Part shown: positions 58,270 through 64,000 of the stretch, piece after piece
Layout: each line of letters begins with the position of its first letter
Position numbering within the stretch: the stretch's first letter is position 1
Origin: Laetiporus sulphureus 93-53
Lineage: Eukaryota > Basidiomycota > Agaricomycetes > Polyporales > Laetiporaceae
Assembly (NCBI RefSeq): GCF_001632365.1
Contig: NW_024468520.1
Coordinates: forward strand, 570,814-634,813
Direction: 5' to 3'
Length of the DNA stretch: 64,000 bases
Position numbers and translations under genes: made by a program
Notes under the pieces: model-generated
Told to the model about the DNA's origin: nothing
Database searches by the model: none
What the model saw: the letters and a program-made list of their open reading frames with translations, nothing else

Positions 58270-58701
58270 TCATGTCGCCTTATTAGAGTCTTTCTTTTGA
58301 ACCGTGCCTTCTCGCCCAGCAGCTGGTTCCAAGAATTCGCAAATAAGCTGCGCAACTCTGTCTCCTTCCTTGACTTCGAAGGGTTCTGAAGTGTTATTAC
58401 AAAGTATAATCTTTACTTCCCCTTCATAGTCTGGGTCGATTACCCCTCCTGCTACATCAATGCCTTTTAGTGCGAGGCCACTATGGCTCGCTATGCGTCT
58501 GTAGGTTCTGACTGGTGACGTCATTGCAAGCCCTGTACTAATAAGTGTGCGTTTACCTGGCTGGATGACCGTAGTCATTGTAGAATATAAATCCCAGCCG
58601 GCTGACTCATCAGAACCTTTCGTCGACCATCTGGCATTTTTAGCTAGTGGTTCGAAAAATAGGAAGGTGTTTGGGTGTTCACTGAGGCAGATTTTATGCC
58701 T
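58270..58701 (-). pseudogene. dUTPase domain at the C-terminus of the Gypsy polyprotein
   Basis: dUTPases hydrolyse dUTP to dUMP and keep uracil out of newly made DNA. Motifs in order: ESAGWDLYS (motif 1), RTYRRIASHSGLALKGIDV (motif 2, with Gly to Arg and Arg to His relative to the usual GRIAxRSG), GGVIDPDYEGEVKIILCN (motif 3 with its Asp), VKEGDRVAQLI (motif 4). A motif 5 of the usual Gly/Phe-rich kind is not evident (tail AGREGTVQKKDSNKAT). The frame is the same as that of the chromodomain, separated only by TGA at 58704-58702 where Arg (CGA) is plausible, so the original polyprotein probably carried integrase, chromodomain and dUTPase in one chain. Confidence 0.85.
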
Positions 58702-59976
58702 TCATCGTTTGTGCGTTGCCGTACAAGGTGCGTCCGGGTGTACTTTGTGGAATTCCTCGATCATGTCCTTGACTTTGTCGAGGTTCCCTACTGGTTCCCA
58801 AGTGTTATCTTCTTCGCCGTAGTCTAGCCACTTGACGAGATACTGTGTTTTTCCATATTTGACTCGTGAGTTCAGGATTTTCTCGACATCCCATTCTTCA
58901 TTTCCGTCAATGATGACTGGGGGATTGGGTGGTGGTGTCCTTCCTGGTACCGAGTCTTCATGGAACATAATTAACTTAGATGCGTGAAAAACCGGGTGAA
59001 TGTTCATGCTTGGTGGTAATTGCAGTTTGAACGAGGTGGTACCTATGAGTTCAAGAATCTTGTATGGCTCATAGTTCTTAGCCGCCAACTTCTTGCTCTT
59101 GGTCCTAACCCTGAGGTCAGTACCCTTCAACATTACAAGGTCTCCCTTTTTGAAGGAGATCTTCTGTTTGTTGAGGTCATAGTACCATTTCATTCGTTCA
59201 GATGCCATGATTAATGAAGATCTTGCCTGGCCTTTCGCTTCTTCGCGATTCCTGAACATTTCTTCTAGTGACGGGTGTTGTATGTCCCACAGTACATCGT
59301 TTGACGTTCGAGGATGTCTTCCATATTCGATGAAGTACGGAGACAAGGTAATCGCTTCAGACACTTGGTTGTTATATGCGAACTCTGCTGTGGGTAGTAG
59401 ATGTGCCCAATCATTCTGTTGATGATTGCAATAGATTCGCAGATATTGCTCCAGCGTTTGATTCGTGCATTCTGTTTGTCCGTCCGTTTCCAGGTGGTAT
59501 GCCGTGGACATTGTTGAGTGTATATGCAGCAGTTTACAAAACTAATGGAAGAGTTTTGCTGAGAACTGAGTTCCTCTGTCTGATATGATTTGTTCCAGCA
59601 TTCCATATTGTTTGAATACTTCATTATAGAAGATCGATGCTACTTGAATAGTCGTGACTGTGTCATCTACTGAATAAAAGTGCGCTCGCTTTGAAAAGCG
59701 GTCGACTATCACAAGTATCGCTGTCTTCTTCTCTCCTCGTTCGTCTGGGGATGGGGGTAGTTGTGTAATTAGATCACATGTCATGACCTCCCATGGTCCC
59801 CATGGTACTGGATTAGGCTTTAAAAGTCCGTAAGGCTTTTGCCTACTTGTCTTGTTTCTTTGACAAGTTACACATTCTTGTACGTAATGTTTGACTTCTA
59901 TATTCATTCCCAGCCACCAATAGTTCCTTGTTAGGAGCTCCAACATCTTTGCTCTGCCTGGATGTCTGGCGAGCAA
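58702..59976 (-). pseudogene. Gypsy integrase and chromodomain
   Basis: Zinc-binding start HPGRAKMLELLTRNYWW with CVTCQRNK, catalytic-core blocks MTCDLITQLPPSPDERG, IISDRGTQF and [11 protein letters not shown], then [11 protein letters not shown] (the GPY/F region) and HPVFHASKL. The chromodomain reads [20 protein letters not shown] and [20 protein letters not shown] at 59544-59542 interrupts the core where Gln is likely (KLFH then FCKLLHIHS). The chromodomain marks a chromovirus, a group that targets heterochromatin. Confidence 0.9.
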
Positions 59977-60123
59977 TATGTCGTGATGGAGATGTATGAG
60001 TTCAGTTCGCAGTTCGGGGAGTTTGGGGACGTCGACCTTTCCTTTTCGAAGTAGTAGTCCGTGTTTGAAGTTTCACTCTTGGAGGTCTTTTCCAAACTCT
60101 CGCTTTCCCGATTTGAGTAAGGA

Positions 60124-61446
60124 TCAGTATTCCTTGATCATTTCATCATTTTGTAATGCACGTTTGATCTTATCCACTAGTTTGGCATCATCAAACTCAG
60201 AGCCATGAGTGGACGAGATGGCATGGATGGCGAAAAATTTGGGCCGCAGCATAGTTTGCCCTGAATTGTCATTGTTTACCCTCTTTTCATGGTCTGGCCT
60301 CCTGGACAGAGGATCCGCACATAACATCATCTTGCCTGAGCAATGATGTAGTATGAAATTGAACCGTGTTAGGTAAAGGGACCAGCGAGCTTGTCGTCTG
60401 GTCAGCTGTTGTGCTTGTCTGAAATAGGTGAAATTTAGGTGATCCGACCATATCTCAACAGGTTGTGGGTGTCCCTCAAGGTAGTGCCTGTACTCCTTTA
60501 ATGTCCGAATGATCGCTAGCATCTCTTTGTCGTATATTTGGTAGTTTTGCTCGTGTTCGTTGAGCGACTTAGAGTAATACGTGACAGGGTGCCATAGCTT
60601 GTCTTCCCCGAGTTGTTCGAGAACTGCACCTGTTGCGTAGTCAGACAAGTCAGTTTCAAGCCTGTATGGCCTGACATCATTTAGCATTGCCAATAGAGGT
60701 GCGGTGGTAAAGGCTTTCTTGAGGTCATCAAATGCCTTCTGTTGAGCTTCTCTCCATTCGTAAGCTACGTCCTTGCATGTTAGGAGTGTTAAGGGCCTGC
60801 AGATTTTGCTAAAGTCCTTTATAAATCTCCTATAGAAATTTGCTAAGCCCATAAAAGCTTGTACTTGTTTCAGCTTTGTGGGCGTCGACCAGTTGAGAAT
60901 GCCATCAACCTTCTTTGGGTCTATTTGAATAGAGTTCTTCGAGATTATGAGTCCTAGGAATTCCATAGACTCGCCAGCAAAAATGCATTTTTCTGGTTTA
61001 ACGAACAGATCGTTGTCTCGAAGTCTCTTTAGGACCTCCCTAGTGATGTGTCCATGTTCTTCCTTGTTATCGGTGTAGATAAGGATGTCGTCAATGTACA
61101 CTGCTACCTTTTCAGTTCATATTAAATTGCCTAAGATGCTGTTCATCATGGCTTGGAAGGTGCTGGGTGCATTGCAAAAACTGAAGTACATGACCATTGA
61201 TTCGAACAGTCCTCGGTGCATAATAAACGCTGCCTTTTCCTCTTCTCCATCTCGTAGGCAGATATTGTTGTATCTCCATCGAAGATTTAGCTTCGTGAAT
61301 AGTGAAGCTTTTGATAGTCCATCAATTAAGTCAGCTATCCTTGGGAGCGAGAATTTGTCCTTCTTGGTTATGGCATTAAGGCCTCGGTAATCTTGTACCA
61401 GCCTTAACGAGCTGTCCTTTTTCTTAACAAAGAATACAGGTGCCAC
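60124..61446 (-). pseudogene. Gypsy reverse transcriptase and RNase H
   Basis: RT: APVFFVKKKDSSLRLVQDYR, FSLPRIADLIDGLSKASLFT, FCNAPSTFQAMMNSIL, VYIDDILIYTDNKEEHGHI (catalytic YIDD kept), FLGLIIS, FMGLANFYRRFIKDFS. RNase H: RLETDLSDYATGAVLEQLG, YSKSLNEHEQNYQIYDKEML, HHCSGKMMLCADPLSRRPD. The motif A aspartate is changed: KLNLRWRYNN instead of the usual LDLRxGYxN (codon at about 61284-61286), which would abolish polymerase activity. Stops occur between LGNLI and TEKVAVYIDD and after DEMIKEY. Confidence 0.9.
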
Positions 61447-62400
61447 AAATGATGACTTGGATGATCAAATATATCCTTTAGCTGTCTCTTCGTCTATCCA
61501 TTTGTCGAGTGAATTTCGTTCTTGCAAGAACATTGGGTATACCTTAGATGGTTTCGGTGGTGTCGATTCAGGATTCAAATTGATCGCATGGTTATAGGAC
61601 TTACGAACCGGCATCCATTCTGAAGTTTTCTTGGAAAACACATCTCCATACTCGTGGTAGATTTCGGGGACAAATTTAGATCAGTAATCTTTGTCCAAGT
61701 GTTCTTTTCCAAGGTCTTCTTCCAAGTACTCCTTTGCCTTGTCTCCTAGTCCAAGGATGTGATGTACCATGGTGCGTATCTCATCGTCTTGCATGGAGAC
61801 CCATCGAATGAAGTTGTCTATTTCCCTACTCTGATTGTCATCGTTGCTGGGGTTGTCTAATTCGGAGCCTGGGAAGACGACTTCTTTTTCAAGTCACTGC
61901 TGTTTGAGTAAATTGACTTCTTCCTCACATACAGCGATCTTGTGTCGTTGCGAATGGTTACATTGGGTAAACGCTACATCTTGTCATTCCCAATCGATTT
62001 CGGGATTATGTTGGTTAAGGAAGCTCATTCCTAGTATCATTTTGTCTGCCAAGATTGGTTACTAGTAAGCTTTCTGAGGATCTATGATTCCAAATTGACA
62101 TGTAAACCTTCACACGGTACTTAATTGTCCCTCCCTTGTTGGGAGTGGCATCTGCGTTGAACACTCTGATCTCCTGGTGTAATGGGAGGAGTTTTAGCCC
62201 CCTTCTCCCTTGCAAACCTTTCATCGATGTAGCACGAAAAGGCTCCTGAGTCGAGTAGTGCTGTTGTCCAGATTTTGAGTGTGGGTATCCTTACTGGTAG
62301 TTCCATCGAATGTTTGTTTGAATCAGCTGATGCAATATATAAATAGTCTACTGGTACATTCGATCTGACCATGCTATTGTACATGTAATTGTCCTGATCT
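61447..62400 (-). pseudogene. Gypsy protease and linker to RT
   Basis: Protease-like block ALLDSGAFSCYIDERFA (about 62230-62270), followed by a frameshift in a G run (after FAREKG) into KLLPLHQEIRVFNAD and PNKGGTIKYRVKV, then another change of frame to ILADKMILGMSFLNQHNPEI. Further in-frame stops follow AY (two), DWE, KQQ, DKDY and KGYI before the RT begins. Confidence 0.8.
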
Positions 62401-62467
62401 AGCAGTGTGACACTGAACGCGTCTACACTGCTGCTGAAAAATCTGACATATCGTTGAATTTCACGAT

Positions 62468-63641
62468 TTAAGCATTTTGCTCTTCCTCCTCCTCCGATGC
62501 ATGAGCCTTGCCTTTTCCCTTGCCACCGATATTTGATCCCTTGCCTTGTGAGGCCCTTTTTGCCTTCATCACATAAAGAGCTTCTTCCAGTGGTCTAATT
62601 TCTGGCGATGTGTCATCATCTGGGGCTGGACTCTCTTTCTCGACTTCGCAGACCACTTGCCTTTTCTTGCCTGGCACTGATGGCATCTGAAATTTTTTGC
62701 CTTTGTATTTTGGGTCGGGGTTCTTGCAGAACACCCCCTTCTTAAAGGCATGCTTTCTGCAGTAAATGCAGAGCTTCTTTTCAAGCCATCCCACCTGTTC
62801 CGAAGAAAGGTCCGTTGCGACCCTTGCCATGGTGTCCATTGCATTGGGATCCTTTGCCAGTTTGGATGTGCTTGCTTGTGCCACTCCTTTTCACTGAGTT
62901 TGCTATTGCTTATACTCCGATTCGATACGAAGTGTCATGTCCAGATACTCTGTCCATTTTTCAGAAATTTTGTCTGGCATCATTATGTAGACATTTGACA
63001 TTACTGATTGAACGTATGAGGGCCTGTGTTCTCTGACCTTGACAATCAGGTCCTCGTCTGAGTATCCAGATTGAGGGGCGTAGGAGCGAAACTTCTCCGC
63101 GAAGTCAATCATTGACGAGAATTTCTTCTCGCAATGTTCGTCCAATTTTGCCTGTGCTGTGCGCTTGGGGTCAAGCATCTTGTAACCCATTTCTAGCTTC
63201 TTGACGAAGTCTGCCCATGTGCTGGGGTTCTTATCTTTTGACAGAAGAGTGTTGTACTCTTCCATATAATCTGCCACGCCATTCTCCACTAAGGAGTTGG
63301 CTTGCATAATTCTTTCCTTGTCGGTGTTGACCTTGTTGTAGTTCAACCATATTTGAACCTTTTTGATCCATTGCTCTAGCGAGAGACTGGATCCTTTACC
63401 CGAGAATTTGGGTGGTTCGGCCATTTTGGGGGGCTTGAGTTGAGATGATTGCTGTGCCGGGGTGGTGCCTTGTGGTTGTGCAGCTTGGCCCGACATTAGC
63501 CGCTGCTCCAACTGTTGAATGTATGTCGTAGTAACGTTCTGCGCGTCCTTCAGGGTAAGGAGATGTGCATGCAGTGTGCGCATGTTGTGGTTTTTGAGGC
63601 CATTGACCTCAACCTTCAGGGCTACGTTGTCCTTGAGTATG
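62468..63641 (-). pseudogene. Gypsy gag, N-terminus interrupted
   Basis: Reading leftward: KDNVALKVEVNGLKNHNM, a coiled-coil start, then PPKFSGKGSSLSLEQWIKKV (retrotransposon Gag domain), DKERIMQANSLVENGVADYM, FVKKLEMGYKMLDPKRTAQA, a short gap, then KLCIYCRKHAFKKGVFC, a non-standard C-x2-C-x3-H-x6-C knuckle, and a Lys/Glu-rich end. The frame is open upstream of the first Met up to 63641, where TGTCAC of another element cuts it, so the true start lies beyond. Confidence 0.8.
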
Positions 63642-64000
63642 TGTCACAGTATTAAGTGGCACCTTTCTTTTTGCACCATTAAAGTCCTCATTTGAGTGGT
63701 TATTCGGACGCCAACCTTCATATTTGTCTCACAAAGTGGATACTTGGACAAACAGCACAATGCCACCACATACATCACGGACATGACTGTGTCTACCACA
63801 TGACCACCAAGCGCCCACGATTCAGCCATCCAGTCACGTGACACTGGCCACTTGCCCTATTCGGAAGTTGTCAGGTGTTGGTCACGTGACACCAGGCCAC
63901 TTGCCCAGAAAGGAACCCATTGGACCATCAAGCTAGCAAGCACCCAATTCGCCACTCAAGATAGTGGCACCACTTTGCTGCCTAAACCAATAGGCAGATA
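63642..64000 (+). mobile_element. Start of another LTR-type element inserted in Gypsy gag (runs off window)
   Basis: The Gag frame ends abruptly at 63641 before TGTCACAGTATTAAGTGG, the same TGTCAC start as the LTRs at 46601 and 57561. It has two near-repeats of GTCACGTGACAC followed by GGCCACTTGCCC (about 63833-63858 and 63880-63907). The other end and target duplication (candidate GTATG, 63637-63641) are outside the window. Strand unknown. Confidence 0.6.

Larger units (their letters stand above)
57561..64000 (-). mobile_element. Chromodomain Gypsy (Ty3-type) retrotransposon, degenerate, with dUTPase; right end outside window
   Basis: Leftward element: gag (63641-62468), protease, RT, RNase H, integrase, chromodomain and dUTPase, then a 3' LTR. 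From 63642 the gag N-terminus is interrupted by another LTR element, and the 5' LTR is not reached. Pol has many in-frame stops and at least one frameshift. Confidence 0.85.

Overview
The window reads as nuclear DNA of a filamentous basidiomycete (Agaricomycetes; the families look Polyporales-like, which is inference). Evidence: many 50-60 nt GT-AG introns, agaricomycete-type F-box and SAP-like proteins, a fungal P450, and Copia, chromodomain-Gypsy and MITE insertions. No bacterial, organellar or CRISPR features were seen.

Layout. 0-1.7 kb: 3' part of a decayed protein kinase. 2.6-4.5 kb (-): SAP-like hypothetical gene. 6.4-6.9 kb: small orphan gene. 6.9-11.1 kb: gene-poor. 11.1-13.9 kb (-): nucleolar RRM protein of the NIFK/Nop15 type with a long low-complexity N-terminus and one frameshift. 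14.5-16.6 kb: P450 pseudogene. 16.7-18.5 kb (-): truncated COG5 pseudogene. 20.8-21.6 kb: Tyr/Gly/Pro-rich hypothetical gene with a GC-AG intron. 22.0-24.0 kb: intact XPG/GEN1-like nuclease. 24.2-24.9 kb (-): APN1 (endonuclease IV) C-terminal pseudogene. 25.8-30.0 kb: a PPIL3-type cyclophilin pseudogene whose last intron now holds about 3.4 kb carrying the 3' part of a chromatin-subunit-like gene and the 5' part of mitochondrial intermediate peptidase. 31.5-33.7 kb (-): F-box gene. 36.5-38.5 kb: unidentified ORFs. 39.6-42.2 kb: SART3/Prp24 pseudogene. 44.1-45.1 kb: homeodomain gene.

From 45.6 kb on, transposons dominate. A Copia element (45576-55840, 449-bp LTRs, TSD GATTT) contains a younger non-autonomous LTR element (46601-50802, 731-bp LTRs, TSD CCGAG) and a MITE (50879-51420, TSD TA). 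The Copia and a minus-strand chromodomain Gypsy element (from 57561) bracket the C-terminal part of a BLM10/PSME4 pseudogene. The Gypsy Pol carries a dUTPase domain after its chromodomain, in the same frame. Another LTR element begins at 63642 inside the Gypsy gag.

Overall the window looks like a gene graveyard. At least nine housekeeping or metabolic genes are present as broken copies that keep their introns, which implies DNA-level duplication or in-place decay rather than retroposition. The two Copia LTRs differ by 18 transitions and 2 transversions, most transitions being in CpG context, so methylation-linked deamination probably acts here. The XPG nuclease, F-box, SAP-like and homeodomain genes look intact or nearly so.
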